Assembly (NCBI GenBank): GCA_009767595.1
Contig: VSDK01028146.1
Coordinates: 137,679 to 201,678 of the forward strand
DNA from: Symbiodinium kawagutii
Lineage: Eukaryota > Sar > Dinophyceae > Suessiales > Symbiodiniaceae
Direction: 5' to 3'
DNA: 64,000 bases
In this document: piece after piece, positions 1-13,400 of the stretch
Numbering within the stretch: the stretch's first letter is position 1
Layout: the number at the start of each line of letters is the position of its first letter
Made by a program: the position numbers and the translations under genes
Notes under the pieces: model-generated
Seen by the model: the letters and a program-made list of their open reading frames with translations, nothing else
Database searches by the model: none
What the model was told of the DNA's origin: nothing

Positions 1-28
1 CACCACCACCACCACCACCACCACCACC

Positions 29-60
<32 letters not shown>

Positions 61-75
61 CAACAACAACAAGAA
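1..75. repeat. (CAC)n/(CAA)n simple repeat
   Basis: About 45 bases of CAC units followed by about 30 of CAA. It lies directly upstream of the first exon seen and is probably the end of an intron. Confidence 0.95.
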
Positions 76-94
76 GGACAGCGACAGCTCCCAG

Positions 95-240
95 GTTTGT
101 CGCGACCACGTTGTGTCTTCTGGGGCTCCTTTGCTTCGTTGCGTTGCTGGTGGACCTGCGCAGTGGCGACGTCGACGCTGTCCTTGGGCTGGACGGGCGG
201 AGACGAGACCGGCAGCAGATCGCGGAAGCTTTACAGCGCT
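95..240 (+). CDS. Gene B, third-from-last exon (membrane segment plus helix)
   Basis: The exon starts after CCCAG|G with one leftover base, so its phase matches gene A exon 19. It reads TTLCLLGLLCFVALLV (a membrane helix), then an acidic/arginine stretch and QQIAEALQRC. Gene A exon 19 (27770-27918) reads LVVLLSVLALVMKF followed by KQISEALQEC. The end is set at CGCT|GTGCC, which matches the gene A donor GAAT|GTGCC. The frame is strongly GC-rich at third positions. This is the cytoplasmic-side end of the last membrane segment of a paralog of gene A; the rest of gene B lies left of the window. Confidence 0.8.
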
Positions 241-1180
241 GTGCCGGGCCCAGCACTCCTGAGGATCCCTGATCCTTGCAGATTCCTTGAAGTTAATAGT
301 GGTTCGTAATGGTTAATAGTGTTTAGTTAAATGGTCATTGAAGTTATAGTTAATGATTCATAGTGGTTAGATGTCAATAGTCATAGTTATAGTTAATGGT
401 TGGTTAATGGTTGTTTTGGTGCGAAGAAAGGTTCATGGTTGGTTAAGTGATGGTAATTGTCTCGATTTTTTGGGCAAATGACTACAGTAAATTGCGGTCC
501 ATGGGTGGTTAAATGATGTTTAACCAATGGTGAATGGGTGCTAAAATGCTGGTCAAAGGTGAATGGCTTGATGGGATGATGGTTGCTGATTATAATGGCT
601 GGTTTATTTCACTTTAATTCTGCAAATTGTGGGTGGTTTATTGTCCCGATTTTTATTCTAAATGATGGTGAAGTTCGGTTCATGATGGTCAATCATGTTT
701 AATAAGGGTCAGTAATTGTTTCAATGATGGGTAGTGCTTGTTAGTGGTCGGTTGTTCAAGATGGTGGATTGTTATGCATGAAGATTGTTGATTGCTGGTT
801 ATACATAGATGTTCGTTAAAGATGGCTAAATTTGGGGAAATAGTAGTTGATACACTGACTCATGGCGTGTTGTAATCTTCAACAAGATACAAATGTAGTT
901 TGTTGTGAACCACAGGCTAATATGATGCATAACTAGGGCTGGTTCAATGATTGGTGATGGTCGATGCATTTTGGTACCAGTCACTCAAGAGAACGCTTCC
1001 GCCCGCATCCGTTCGCGCATGTTGCACAAAGGGCACATTGGATTAGTATCAACACCCCCGTTCGTCGGTTGACAGCAGGTTACCGTTTCGCATTGTTTCA
1101 GTACATGGAACCATCATCGCAAGGGGGTTGGCAACATTGATCCTTGCGACAAAAATGCCCACCTCAACATTGCAGATTTT
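241..1180 (+). other. Gene B intron, G/T-rich low-complexity sequence
   Basis: No gene seen. The first 700 bases are degenerate copies of ATGGTTAATGG / TGGTTGATGG with almost no C-rich equivalents. The stretch then becomes ordinary sequence before the inverted-repeat element at 1181. Confidence 0.7.
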
Positions 1181-1284
1181 GGTGGTTTCTCAAAATAGGG
1201 GCAGCCCCAAATCATCCATTCGAAACGATCTATAGGAATAAACAACCCATTTTGGGAGTTTCCTATTTTAAGAACCCCCCATTT
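1181..1284. mobile_element. Family-1 inverted-repeat (MITE-like) element, copy 1
   Basis: Left end GGTGGTTTCTCAAAATAGGG faces a right end reading TTCCTATTTTAAGAACCCCC, with CCCCAAATCAT and CCCATTTTGGG inside. It sits just before a gene B acceptor site. Ten copies of this palindromic element occur in the window. No coding capacity. Confidence 0.75.
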
Positions 1285-1306
1285 GCTTAAACGAGCGCTC
1301 CCTCAG

Positions 1307-1374
1307 GTGCCACTGGCCTGCTGGAAATGGACAGGGCCGACCTCTGCAAAAGAATTCAATCAAGCAATCGATAC
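1307..1374 (+). CDS. Gene B, penultimate exon
   Basis: After CTCAG|GTGCC the frame reads GLLEMDRADLCKRIQSSNRY. Gene A exon 20 reads GLLEIETAHLCRKIRAMNFY, with 12 of 20 positions identical. The upstream exon ends in a lone T, and T+GT restores a Cys codon exactly as in gene A. The end is placed at TAC|GACGCC, a GA donor, because gene A has TAC|GAATCT at the same position and the next exon starts in phase 0. A GC donor nine bases later (ATG|GCC) is possible. Confidence 0.75.
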
Positions 1375-1848
1375 GACGCCTGGAAGATGGCCAGGGTGTG
1401 ATTGATGTCATTTGGTTCTTACCCGGTGCTACCAATTACCATTGTTTTCTAGGTAACCAACCCCAGCTACAACAATGGTATAAACCAGCTGGTTGCTTAC
1501 AATTTCATGGTAACGGTAACATAGGCTTAGTGTTTGAATGTTTTTGATGTTTTCGCGTGAATTCAATAATTCAGACTTGGCTGCTAGTGTTTTTTCCCGG
1601 AGTTGGGTGAGCCCTTCTTGCCTTTCAATTAATGCCGGTGCAATTGTATGCATTTGTTTGGCGCTGTGCCGATCCAATCGAAATTTGTACCCTGGTTTTC
1701 TTATTGAGTCAAAGTGTTTTCATGGTTCACACCAGCTGGTTCTGGCTGGCTGGGAGGGAGCTACGGAGGTATCCCTATACCCTTCTAACAGGGGAGCGAG
1801 GCCAGGAGCTACCAGGGTGGTGCAACTAAAGGGCATGGTTGTGCTCAG

Positions 1849-2031
1849 GACGTGTACACCATCATCAACATGATCAGCGTCTTCGAAGCAGATTTGCAGG
1901 GACCCGGTGCTCGAGGAGGCCCTTCTTACAGCACGGATCGAGTGGGGCTGGCAGCCCTGAATGCCAGGCTTAGTGTTGTGGTTGGTGCTGGTGGTGCCTC
2001 GGCGCAAGTCCATAGTCACAGAGAAAAGTAG
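1849..2031 (+). CDS. Gene B, terminal exon and stop
   Basis: The exon begins after TCAG|GAC and reads DVYTIINMISVFEADLQ, continuing to DRVGLAALNAR and ending TAG at 2029-2031. Gene A encodes the same tail in two exons: DLRRILDLISIFQ (29293-29331) and VDLQ...DRVALKALNAR (30728-30811). Gene B therefore lacks the last intron of gene A. Its tail is about 20 residues longer (Gly/Val/Ala, then HSHREK). The tail is probably cytoplasmic. Confidence 0.8.
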   Translation, partial: DVYTIINMISVFEADLQGPGARGGPSYSTDRVGLAALNARLSVVVGAGGASAQVHSHREK

Positions 2032-2609
2032 ACAGATGGCTAGGTCATTACCTAGAGACACGGATTACTTAGAGAAATGGATAAAGAGAAAAATAATTGG
2101 ATTGAAAGATAGAGTGGGTGACAAAGAGATGGATCGATGGATGGATGGACTGAAAAAAACGAGGGATAGACAGACCGTTAAGTAGCTAGTTGGATAGAGA
2201 GATAGGCGAAAACATAGAGAGGTATTTAGAAACATATGCAGGCAGATGGATTGTTAGATGGATCGTTACGTAGGGAGACAAATTAAATCGGTTGACTGGG
2301 TTTACTCTTGCGCGCCCTTTTCCAGCAACTGCACGCAAAACTACGCCTGCGTGTCAAGCAGCTTGGGATGCCAAATCTTGAAGACTCATACGCGTAGTGT
2401 GGTGGTGAGGTGGAAGTTGCAAGTGAAGGGAGCGGAACCTCCCAGAGATTACTATGGGAACTTCCCAGAGCGGAATCCTATGCTTTACTTCTCCAAAATT
2501 TCCCAGTGTTCAAAGCCGAGGTGCAGACATGAAAGGAAGATGTTCCACTTGCAGGGTCCGAATGTGTCGCATGCCCCAAGGGTGGCACGTGGTGTAGCGC
2601 TGTCCACAG
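2032..2609. other. Intergenic, GATA-type degenerate repeat
   Basis: 2035-2290 is rich in AGATAG/GATAGA/GATGGATGG units. The rest is ordinary sequence without a convincing exon. Similar GATA patches occur at 7020-7200 and 12330-12560. Confidence 0.6.
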
Positions 2610-2773
2610 GTGTTTCTAGGGTCTGTGACTTTGACGAAGAATTCTCCGCCCAAGGTGATCAAGATGTTCAGCCCGTTGATGCTCAACATGGCAGTTTTGC
2701 GCAGGATTTCGCAGATGGAGTTGAGGGAGGCCAAGCAGTTCCCGAAGTGGCCAACCAGTCGAATGTTCAGCCC
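2610..2773 (+). CDS. Candidate exon, unidentified
   Basis: A frame entered after CCACAG|G (or TCTAG|G at 2620) reads PPKVIKMFSPLMLNMAVLR, continues with ISQMELREAKQFPKWPTSR and ends at CCC|GTAGG. Nearly every third position is G or C, the pattern of the secure exons here. Longer ORFs on both strands overlap it but lack this codon bias. Family not recognised. It lies between genes B and A and could be an upstream exon of gene A or a separate gene. Confidence 0.4.
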
Positions 2774-3088
2774 GTAGGCCCGGGAACAGCGCATTTGTGT
2801 TCTGAAACCCAACCATTTTTCAACACGGCCACAGCGTTGGTACCAATGGACGATGATATTGAGGTTAGCAAATCTGCAAATCTAAAGCCGACGCCTACAG
2901 GCTTAATTCTTAATTTTGGTTGCAGTTTTAGCGCTTGAGACACTTACAGCCAAACCGGTGCCACGAAACGTTTCAACATAACATGTTCTTGGTTTGACGC
3001 TGTGAACGCCCCCGTTTTATTCAGCTGTGGGGCACAGGCGAACAAAGCACCACTGTCGTAGTGAGCACGGATTTATAGCTTCAAGGCG

Positions 3089-3352
3089 ATGAGTTTGCAC
3101 CGGGGCTTGGCTGTCAAGCAGTCAGGGTCTTTCAAACTGTCCAAGCTGTCTAAAGGACCTTGGACGTCGGAGTATCGCCGTAAAACCGCAGCAATCTCGG
3201 TGCCTCTCCTTAGCTGGAAAGAGACTGAAGTTTTGGCGACTGATCGACTGATCTCCAAAGAATTCAATCCCAATGTCCAAGCGATGCATTTTTCCGGAGA
3301 GGGGCCGTTGTTCCGTAGTCTTTGTTTCGCCCCTGAATGCATTTTGAAATGA
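3089..3352 (+). CDS. Candidate small ORF, 87 codons, unidentified
   Basis: An open frame from ATG to TGA with moderate third-position GC, basic at its N-terminal half, with no membrane segment and no recognised motif. The opposite strand is also open across it, so the call is weak. Confidence 0.2.
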   Translation: MSLHRGLAVKQSGSFKLSKLSKGPWTSEYRRKTAAISVPLLSWKETEVLATDRLISKEFNPNVQAMHFSGEGPLFRSLCFAPECILK

Positions 3353-3635
3353 GCGAAGCTCCTTTCGAGGTCATGGGGTCTGATGTGGAACAATAACATA
3401 TCCCATCATATCCCTATGACGGTACATCTAGGCACTGTGTTACCACATGCCGACGCTCAGAAACACAGCAGTCAAAATCGTCCGAGCATCATGCTTTCCG
3501 TTACCAAAGGAGAATTGGTTTTGTTAACACAGATTTTTGTTCATCAGTCAGGATTTGAATGGAAAGAGATGTCTGATGTTGGCTTCTTCTGGAAGTGTTG
3601 TGCATTTGGCAATGTGCACACATGTGCACACCGTG

Positions 3636-3735
3636 CTGTCTCAACATAGGAACTCCAAAAGTAGATGGTTTATTATTCAAAACGACGATATAAGAATGGC
3701 TGATTTGGGGGTCCCCTATTTCGAGAAACAGCCAC
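3636..3735. mobile_element. Family-1 inverted-repeat element, copy 2
   Basis: CTCAACATAGGAACTCC at the left is matched by GGGGGTCCCCTATTTCGAG at the right, with the shared core ATGGTTTATTATTC...ATGGCTGATTTGGGGG. Confidence 0.7.
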
Positions 3736-3829
3736 ATCAATACGCCGCAGCAGATGGTTTGCGCCACGCTAGCCGCTAGCCGTCAGGCAACTGGCCTTAA
3801 CTACATCCACAGGCAAGTTTCCCGGCGCC

Positions 3830-3907
3830 GAAACGTGCAGCAGTGCAGTTGGTCTCTATTAAAATTTGCGTTCCCAGCAGTGCAGAAACGTGCAGCAGTG
3901 CAGTTGG
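3830..3907. repeat. Two copies of a 23-bp direct repeat
   Basis: GAAACGTGCAGCAGTGCAG followed by TTGG occurs at 3830-3852 and again at 3885-3907. Confidence 0.8.
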
Positions 3908-4304
3908 CGGTTTGATGTTTTTTTTGGGTGGTACCAACTTGAAGAAAGGCACATGAATCAACTAGGTTGGTGAGAAGCTTTGCCACTCTGTTGGTGATCC
4001 AAAATTGGGGTCAAATGTGTCGCCAAACGACCTTTCTTGGAAGCTGTTGTAAATGGAAACAACTATTCGGTGCATCAAGTAGCATATGCCGACATGCCAC
4101 AGCTCGCAACAAACCCGGCAGCTGTTTCGCTTTCAGTCTAGAAGGCATCATAGAAGTTTAGATGTATCACTGGAACAATCCCCATTGATGTTTCATGTTT
4201 TGTCAATCCACCGGGTCAATAAGTTCATGAAAGCACATGGACACATTTGTGGCAAATTCCAACTTTCTTTGTCCCTTGTGCGTGTGTTCACTGCCGCGCA
4301 GTTC

Positions 4305-4407
4305 ATGGTGATCGTTCTGGTGGCCCTCATTGCTGTCGCTCAAGGGTTATGCCTCCCAAACGCCTCTCTACCCGAAGAACGGAAAAACGTCTCCAATCCA
4401 TCGACAG
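4305..4407 (+). CDS. Gene A exon 1, start codon and signal peptide
   Basis: ATG opens MVIVLVALIAVAQGLCLP, a compact secretion signal, followed by a polar segment. It ends ACA G|GTGTGG (phase 1), which joins exon 2 to restore Gly. This ATG is chosen because the hydrophobic core begins immediately after it. Spliced-leader trans-splicing upstream is likely in dinoflagellates but not visible here. Confidence 0.6.
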
Positions 4408-7400
4408 GTGTGGGCCAAAAAACTTGAAAGGTGTTTTTCTGTTTCACTTGAGGGTCCCCCGTGACAGCTGTTTGGCATTTGTTGCCGATTGTAGCCGTAG
4501 TGATAGGTTCCCATCGCTGCGTTTATCCATATAAGAAATCGCGTTACCATCATTAAACAACGCGGAGTGAAACTGGTCCATAAGTTCGGTGAGACAAATA
4601 AATGCCAAAACCAAGGTGTATGACAGTTAGAAGTTGGATTTTGTCATGTCTCTTTGGCTGGATCATACGACCATTACTCGACTACAGGCGTCCTGAATCA
4701 TCATTGAACACCACCAACTAACCACTGGTAACCATCTTTAACAGTCCTGGACCATCGCAAACCACCATCAACGAACCATAGTTAGCCATGTTTAATCATT
4801 ATTGATTGCTGCAGTCAAACACCCGGAAACACATCTACGGAAAACCGTCCTTAGTCAGACTTAACTATCTTTATCCACCATTAGTTAGCCGTAGAAAACC
4901 ATGTATAATTGTCATTGGACCTCAGTATCTAAACCAAAGGTAACCATCCTCAACCATCTTTAAGCATCTTTATTTATCAATGATTAAGCATCCTGAGTCC
5001 ACGTGAGTTATAAGCCGCCACTGCATATACATAGTTGGCCACCCTTAACGTCAGTCACCATTGCTTGACCATAGGTAACCATCCTTAATGATCCATGGTG
5101 ACCATTAGTAAAATGGGTGAAAAAGTCACCATTAGTTTAGTAAATCACCATCACAACATTAGTGATGGTCACATGTTGAACTAATCATCAGCATAGGTGA
5201 CCATCATCGTCATTGACCATGACAAGTTCACCATACGTGGCCATCTTCAACCATCTTCAGCCAGCACCAATAGCGACGCATGCTAAGCCATCCTTAATTC
5301 ATCATGATGATCTACCATGAGTTCACAAAAAACATGTTTAACCATTTGTAAACATCGCCAAGCATCACTAAGCATCACTCACCATCACTAATCATCACCA
5401 GCCCTCTGCAAGCATCACCAACCACTACAAATCATGACCAACCATCTGTAACCATCACTCACCATCACCAATCATCACCAGCCATCTGCAAGCATCACCA
5501 ACCGTCACTAACCATGACTAATCATGATCAACCATCCGTAACCATTTGTAACCATCACTAACCATCACTCACCATCACTAATCATCACCAGCCATCTGCA
5601 AGCATCACCATCCACTACAAATCATGACCAGCCATCTGAAACCATCACTAACCATCATTAACCACTAGCCATCAAGCACTATCAGCTGTTAATACGCGTC
5701 ATCCTCACCCAGCGCCCTCGTCTCCAGGTGCGTCGTATTCCATCGGTCTATGGTTGAATGGCGACTACCCAGCAGCCAAGCTCAGCTCTGAAGTGGTGAA
5801 AATTCTGGTGGAGGAGTGGGGTGAACACTTGAAGTGGGGTATTTTTGTTCGTGGACTGCTGGTAACCATGGGTTAATATGGGTGAACCAGGCTCATAAGC
5901 TGTTTGGGTTGACAGTCGAGATTTTTGCTTCATGGTTTGCTGGTTTGAGTTGGCTGATGGGTTGATGAGCTGGTTAATAATGGGTTGAGAAGTGGGATAT
6001 GTTCAGGGACATTCTTGGTAACCATGGGTTAACAAGGTTCATAAACTGTATGATGGTGAATGGCCAGCAACTTTATATTCAGCTGGTTCCTGTTAGTGAA
6101 GTGGTCAATTTACGCCGTCATTGTGGTTCCATGCGCTGTTGACAATCGTTGAGATTCTTCTTGGTCAAAAACATGATCAACAATGAATGTGATCAACAGT
6201 TCACTGATGTTATAACATTAATTTGATCTTCATGTTTGACTTGATCATGGTCAGCCATCCACGATGAAAAATGGTTGATGGCGGCTCTATTCATAGTCAG
6301 TAAGAATTTAGTACTGGTTGGTGGTTTTAAGTTTTAAGCATTTCTTTATTTCCCCCCCATATTAACCGAGGGTTGCTTGGTTGACAAGGATATTTTTCAT
6401 AGGGTTGGACAATGGTGGTTCAACCACCAACCAGATTTTGCTTAGACATTGGCAGTCATGATTCATTCCTGATCATGGCCTCATCAGCGTTGGTTGATGA
6501 TGATCAACAACAAGTATTCAGAACAAGTAACCAGGGTTAAGCATGGTTCAGAAGCAACCAATGGGTTTATCCGTTAGTTATCGATAGCTCACAACAATTA
6601 ATGGTGGCGGACTTTGATTGATCACGAACATCTGTAATGACTACCCTTGTTTTGGAGGTCTAACAATGATCGATACTGATTTCTAATCCAAGGACATTTG
6701 GAAGTCGCTCGTCTGACCGATTGAAAGTTGCAGCGGGTAATCTTGAGAGAACACATATCCTAGAGAAAGTAATGCAGAGACAGAGATGCATGGTAGATGT
6801 GGCTATGGGTCAAAACACTCCAAAACTGGTTCCCCTATGATTAACCATTGTTTGAGCCCATTGTTCTTGGTGATTCTCCCCATGAAAGTTGGTTGATTCA
6901 CTGCTTGACCCGTAGCCATGTGTGTGCGGGACAGATAGGAAGGGCGCGAAATGCGTTATCTTTTCATCTGTTTATGCTTTGGGATGGTCTCGCTGCGTTT
7001 GTTCTTGCGCAGAGATTGACGGAGTTAGAGATAGATATAGAGATAATAGAGATAGAGAGATAGATAGGAATGCCTAGTTAGATCAGGTAGAAAGATTCTA
7101 GATGAGATGCACTAGATATCATTAGATAAACCAGCTAGATAAGAGTGAACCTTAGATAGTTGATAGTTGGTTGATGATAGATAAGGATAGATAAGGAGAT
7201 TTGGTAGCAGATGGGCCTGGACAGATTCCAGCGCCCGTTCAGTTGATTTTTGTGCTCCACAAGCCTGTGCCTTGGAGGATATCAACGCCACAGTACTGGT
7301 GGCTAACTTGGCCTGGTCATAACCAACCATCCCAAAAAGGGGGTCCCAACGAAGACCAACCAAGTCAACCTGGGGATGTTCAGGGTCCTGATGCGCAGCT

Positions 7401-10400
7401 TGTGGCGACAACATGACAGGTTCATGTTAGCTATGAATGATGCAACATTTGTGTATCTTCTAAACATTTATAGACTGTGAAGCAACATTGTGACATTCAC
7501 ACTTCATTTCATTGTGATCTTTGGCAACATTTATCATGCAAATCCTGAGCTTTGGCTGGATTGGTTTGAGGGGTTTGAGTGAAGAGTCGGATCCGGCGGC
7601 TTCAGGAGGTTCTGAACTACCACGTGGATGTGAAGGGAATGTCCATTCTAACGTTGGACACTTTTTTTGCCGTCATGGGCTGCAGGTCGCCACTCAATGG
7701 CGCTGACCGTGGGTGCGGAGCACACACGTCGGGAGTCCATATGGCTGTAGAGGTTTGGACCCCTGGCTACCAAGCAGACTGGGACCAGATCCAAGATGAG
7801 AATCCAGACACAGCGCCCAAAATCTTGGGAAACATGGGCTATAACGGTGTCACAGCCATGTTCGTTCCCGCAGATGTGCAGCAGAAGGCCTATGATGCAG
7901 AGGGTCTCAATCTGGATTTCTACAGGGATTACAACGCTACATGGCGCAGCCCAGCGACCTATTTCACTTCTCCAGGAGATGGGTTTGGCACGCGATCCAG
8001 CGGGGAGCACCTAATGTTGGCCACTGCTAAGCATTGAACAGGCCTTTTTCAACATGATTGCAGTTTTTTGAAGATCTAGCGGCCAATCGTTGTCAATCAT
8101 TTTGATAAAGATTGCTGGGCTATCAATGATTGCTGTTTAACATCACCGTTGGTGATCATCCCCTATTAATCCCTGTTACTAATCATTATCCAAATGATTG
8201 GTCCACTAAGGATGGGGGTGCTTCTTGGTGGGTTCGCCCATGGATTTCACCTTGGCTTCCCAGGAGACGTGGACAGATCGAGGCTGCTGCCTTGCAGCGA
8301 AACCGCTTTGATGCCGCTGGGAATCAATGACTGAGTCGATGCAGTTCTCGTGGTTGGAGGATGAATCAACCATCATTGAAAAGTATTGTTGGTCCATGAA
8401 AAATGGAACCAGGAAACATTATAGACTTGCATCAACTATTATCAAACATCATTGATTATTGCTGACGTTTGCTGGGCGTTGACGTTCATTAACCAGAAGT
8501 GTCGCTATAAACAGTGACACGATGAAGCGCTAGTAACCATTTACCATCAATATACCACCATTTCCATCCATTTCCTGTATCATCGCAATCAACCGCTACC
8601 AAAGCAATCAGTAGCAACCCTTAATCAACTGAATTACTACTCGCACTCAATCATGAACCATCCACTAGCATCCATTATTATATTGTAGATAGATAACTAA
8701 TCTATATACTAGTCTTCATCAATCATCAGTAGCTAATTCACTACTCTATATATGATATTCTTAATCAATCAATTAATCATTAACCATCTGTTCTCGAACC
8801 ATTGCCAAGCATCATTCCGCACCATCAGTACCAGGGTCCCCCAGGGTCCCCGTCGCTACGGACCGTTGATGATCGAATCCCGCGTGGCACTACTCAGGTC
8901 CCATGAAGTCATGAGAAACTACGCGGAGCAAACGGGCGATTGGCAGGGAGTGCACTTGAAGGTGCGATGTTTTTCGAAGGAAGGTGGTGAAAGTTGATGG
9001 TGCATGAGCGGTTAATGGTGGCAAATAGTAGTTGATAGTGGTGGTTGTTGGTGGTTAGTTGATGGTTGTTGGTGGTGAATTGATGGTCGGTTGATGATTC
9101 ATTCGATCAATGGTAGTTGATGATTGTAAACGGTGGTTGATACTGTCAATCATAGGTACCAGTTAAAGATGCTTCATGAAGGTCAATGAGAACAGATAGT
9201 AACTGGTGAATTATGGACACATGTGTGCTTAATGTTCTCATCATAGCAATAACCCTCGCTAATTGACCCCCTTCAAGTTACATAGGGTATCATAGGGTAT
9301 TTTGGTCGCTGTTACAATTCACGAACAACATCCACAATTGCAACGACGAGTGAGTGGATGACACTTCAAGAGTAGATTTTACAGTTGCTCGCCCATTTCC
9401 ATTGTAGTTGGTGACGACAAAAAAAACAAATTTGCTTAATTGCGGATTTTAGAGCTTTGGCGCATTCAAGGAAGTTTAGTACTGCTAGTCTAGTCGTTTA
9501 ACATAGTTGCCAACGAACAGTAAACAGGCTGAGGTGGGGATTTTGGTACTGAAGTGGGATTGGATTACGTTTAGTAATTTCTAATCGAGTCAATCACAGT
9601 GGCTGATAATGCATGGCAGATGCGATGAAGTGGGGATTTCTGCATTGAAGTGGGTTTGTCGCAGAACCCTGGTAGTCTAGTGGAATTGGTCATGCCCAAC
9701 CTGATATTTTTCTCTTCCCGTCTCCAAATTCCATTCCTGACCGCAAATTGCAAAGAAATAGTCCAAAACCAATACACAACGCATACCCTTTCCGCGAGCG
9801 TACTTGGTTTGCATGGGGCTGATCATTTGTGGCCAGGGCTTCCGTTATTCAGGGTCATTATTCATATTATGTCGGCAATTACCAGGTGGATAGTGGTACG
9901 TAGTGGCTACTTCATGGACTGATTATTTAGCGGCTAGCTAGTGGTTGATGATGGCTCATAAGTGATCACATGGTTTATTTATATACTTATGATTTTTATG
10001 ACGGTTTATTTTTCGCTAGAGTCATGGTCCATGATCAATTTGAACAATTCACCTTCATGAGCTAGATACGATCATGAATATATGTCGTTATCCAGTTTTA
10101 TCGTTGCTCATTCATGCTCACAAATCCTGCATTAAATATCAAATCATCAGTGCTGGTAGGAGTTGAGACGGTTAAGTCATGAATAGGTCGTGGCTAGTTC
10201 ATGTTCAATCATGGTTCAGAAGGTTTTGTGATGGTGAAATGCTTAAGAAACATTATCACCTGGCATAGTGGTTTATGATGGTTCAACAATTCGTCACCAG
10301 TTTTTATATTATGTGATGAATGATTGATGGGTTGATACTGCTGCTGGTAACACAAGTAGAAGATACGCGCTACTTTCTTGGGCTGTAGTACAATCCATTT

Positions 10401-13400
10401 GGTGGTTCTCAAAATTCGGGACCGCACACATAGTTGGTTTATTGCTATTAATGGTTGATAAACTGGATGATTTGGATTTGGGAAGATTGCGGGGTACCCT
10501 TATTTTGGGAAACCATCATTTGCTGGTAACACAACTGAGAATGGCGTATAGTAAAGTAATGTAAAGCATCCATTCATCACTCGATTTCAATGTTGCAATA
10601 GCACTCACCGTTTGTTGGTTGTTTGCATTTACTTGAAAGTTACAACCACTTTGAAACCAAACATGAACAACCAACAAACCACCAAAAATAAAGACAAGCA
10701 ACAAGCACACCAATAACAATCACCAAACATTGCTAGAACAATTGCCAAGCAGAAACAACTAACTGGTTGATGGTTTGATCAACATTTTTTTCCCCTAATG
10801 GTTGGTTGACCTGCGCATATTTTCATGACGGGGTTGAAATCAACAACGGTTGACCACCCGGTGACCACCCGGTGACCACCCAGGTTCACCCGTTGTTTTC
10901 GCAGAGTTGACGAGTCGATCGGTTCGAACTCATCGCAGGTGGACGAGTCAGGTGCGACTCTGGTGGAGGGCAGATGTTTTGATGATGCTTGGCAGGAAGG
11001 CGCCGTGATGATACACGGTGGTGGCACAGTTTCACCATGTTTCACCATGTTTCACCAATGCTGGATGGTTCATCATGGTGGCATTGAAACTGGTGGGTAA
11101 TGTTGGTAATCAGTGACGATGAGTGGTGTCTTAATAGTGGTTAAACAAGGCTGAATCAGATGGCTAATATTTTGAGATTGAGGTTTAGTGTTGGTTATTT
11201 GAGGTTCAGCGATGGTACACACGCGGTCCTGACAAAACGATGTCATTTTAGCGACTGTTTAGGTCTACTGGGAGGTAGCAACAACCATGGGAACCTAGTA
11301 GAACGTACTGGTAGTTATTAGATTGCAAATAGGAACCAATATGAATGTCGGCGAATGATAGCTATTTGGACGATCATTAGATGATAATTACAAATAAGAA
11401 TGCGCGAATGCGCTTCTTTACCAACAACAGGGATCAACCAAAAAGCATGCAAAACCTTTTGGTTGGACGGTCTGCAGAAGATGAACTTCAAAAAAAGCGA
11501 CTGTTCCCAAATGTCAAAGAATGATGATCCTTGTGGTAAGAGTCAGGGCTACCAGCCATCCCTGATCATTTGATGATTAACTCTCTTCTTTTTCCCTCTC
11601 TCTCTCTCTCGGGCAAACACGATTCGCGGGAAACAACGGGTCCAAAACTCAGTGTTCGCTTTGGACCTTGAAACATCCGACCGCAACATCCAACTGGACC
11701 TTCCTAGGAGCACTTCTGGTATTCTCCCGCCTGCCGAGCCAATGGTAGCAGTTGCGTTACATGGCTGACGGGTGGCAAGGGCTGGGGAGTGGGCGAGATC
11801 ATCATCAAAGCCACGACCTTCAACATCCCATTGGCCACAGCTGTTGCCAGCAGCTGGAACAACTATGCGACTTTGCCGCTGGAGTTCGACTTCATGCTGT
11901 ACTGGTGGACTCCGGATCCCACCTTTTTAAGGCCCCGCTGTTCAACCGTGAGGTGAAGGAGTTTCATCGCTGAAACTGGGGTCATCGTATGTTCCAAACA
12001 TCGCTTCCGTAGTGGATCAATGGACCAGTCCCTGGTTACCCTGGTTGATCTCTGTTACGAATGTCCAAGGATGTCTAAGGTCTCGAATGTGCAGATGAGT
12101 TTGGCAGCCACTTACAGCCACTCGTTATGAAAATGTAGCTTGTGAACGAGAAGGCAATATGAGTTCACAACGATGGGTTCCTTTCACCTGATTTACACCC
12201 TGGAACCAGTCTAGATCGATAGATTGTTGTCTAGGCTCGGCAGAAAGATTAACATTCAGGGCAGACAAGTAGACCTCCCTTGCTGAGTCTAAGACTCATA
12301 AAGATCACACTTTGTAAAGCCGAACCATCATGAATCATAATCTATGGATAGACAGCTAAGATAGAACATTAGATAGATAGAGATAAGATATTAGAACAGT
12401 GCCCATATAATACATAGATCCAGAATGATCCAGATATGAATATGTATTTTATGAGCTATTTGACATACAATAGACCAAAGATATAGAGTCAGATCAAATT
12501 TCTCGTAGACTCTATATGCGACTGAGAGACAAAGATAGACTCAGAGACAAACAGATGAGTCAGATGGGACGAGTCATGTCCTGTCGCTGCCTGGTCGGTG
12601 GTCAATACCACGGAGCGCACGCGGTGCGTTTCGTTTCAGGTTGCGACCCAAAAGGATCACCTTCCCAGCGAATGATCCAGAAGCCTGGGCGAAAGGCGAT
12701 CGAGGGACCGATTTACAAGAAGCCCAAGCTGGTGGTTTAAGATGATGCATTTTTTCATTTTTTGTTTCCCCTCTCAAGTAAGAAATGCTTCAAGGATTAT
12801 TTTTGTTTTCTAATTTTCCCACTCAGACCAGAAACACTTTATTTTTACCCGTTTTGTTTTCTATTTTCCCACTTTTGGTTTCCTACATTTCCCACTCAAA
12901 TATTTACAAGGAGTATTGCAAAGGATTCATGATGATAGCGGGCCGATATTTTTCAGGTTGGGATGCACCAACCAGGATATCTCCATTGACAAGATCGTAA
13001 GCCATGATCTGGTGCATTTGGCTCCGGAAGTGGAGGAGTTCTTACGCCGAGTCCAGTTTGCATCGCTAAGGGCATCAGCCATTGGTCTCCATTTTGGTGG
13101 AAAGGTTCGGTCTTGGTGGTGTTTAGTCATGGCCAATCCTGTTCCTTCATGCAGTTCTTGCTTTAGTTGATGCATTGATGCCTCTAAAATTCCTTGATGA
13201 ATTCAGTTGATCACATGTAAGGACTGAAAGTGAGTTTGAAGAACATGAACTCAATGCTTTTGGACCAGATGGAGACGGGAAATTCAGATTTCGATGTGGC
13301 GTGCCATTGGCTCCTATCGAATCCGAAGACGTGGACACCATGGCTCCCTGAAAGGGGAAAATGCTTTCGGCAGTTTGGCATGTACGATGTGCCTCGGAGA

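Noticed and set aside
2258..2938. 226-codon + ORF and 100-codon antisense ORF
   Set aside because: Neither shows exon codon bias; a third frame (2610-2773) does and explains the openness.
5340..5660. Possible CRISPR-like array
   Set aside because: Repeats are degenerate ACCATC units of varying length without unique spacers, in eukaryotic intron sequence.
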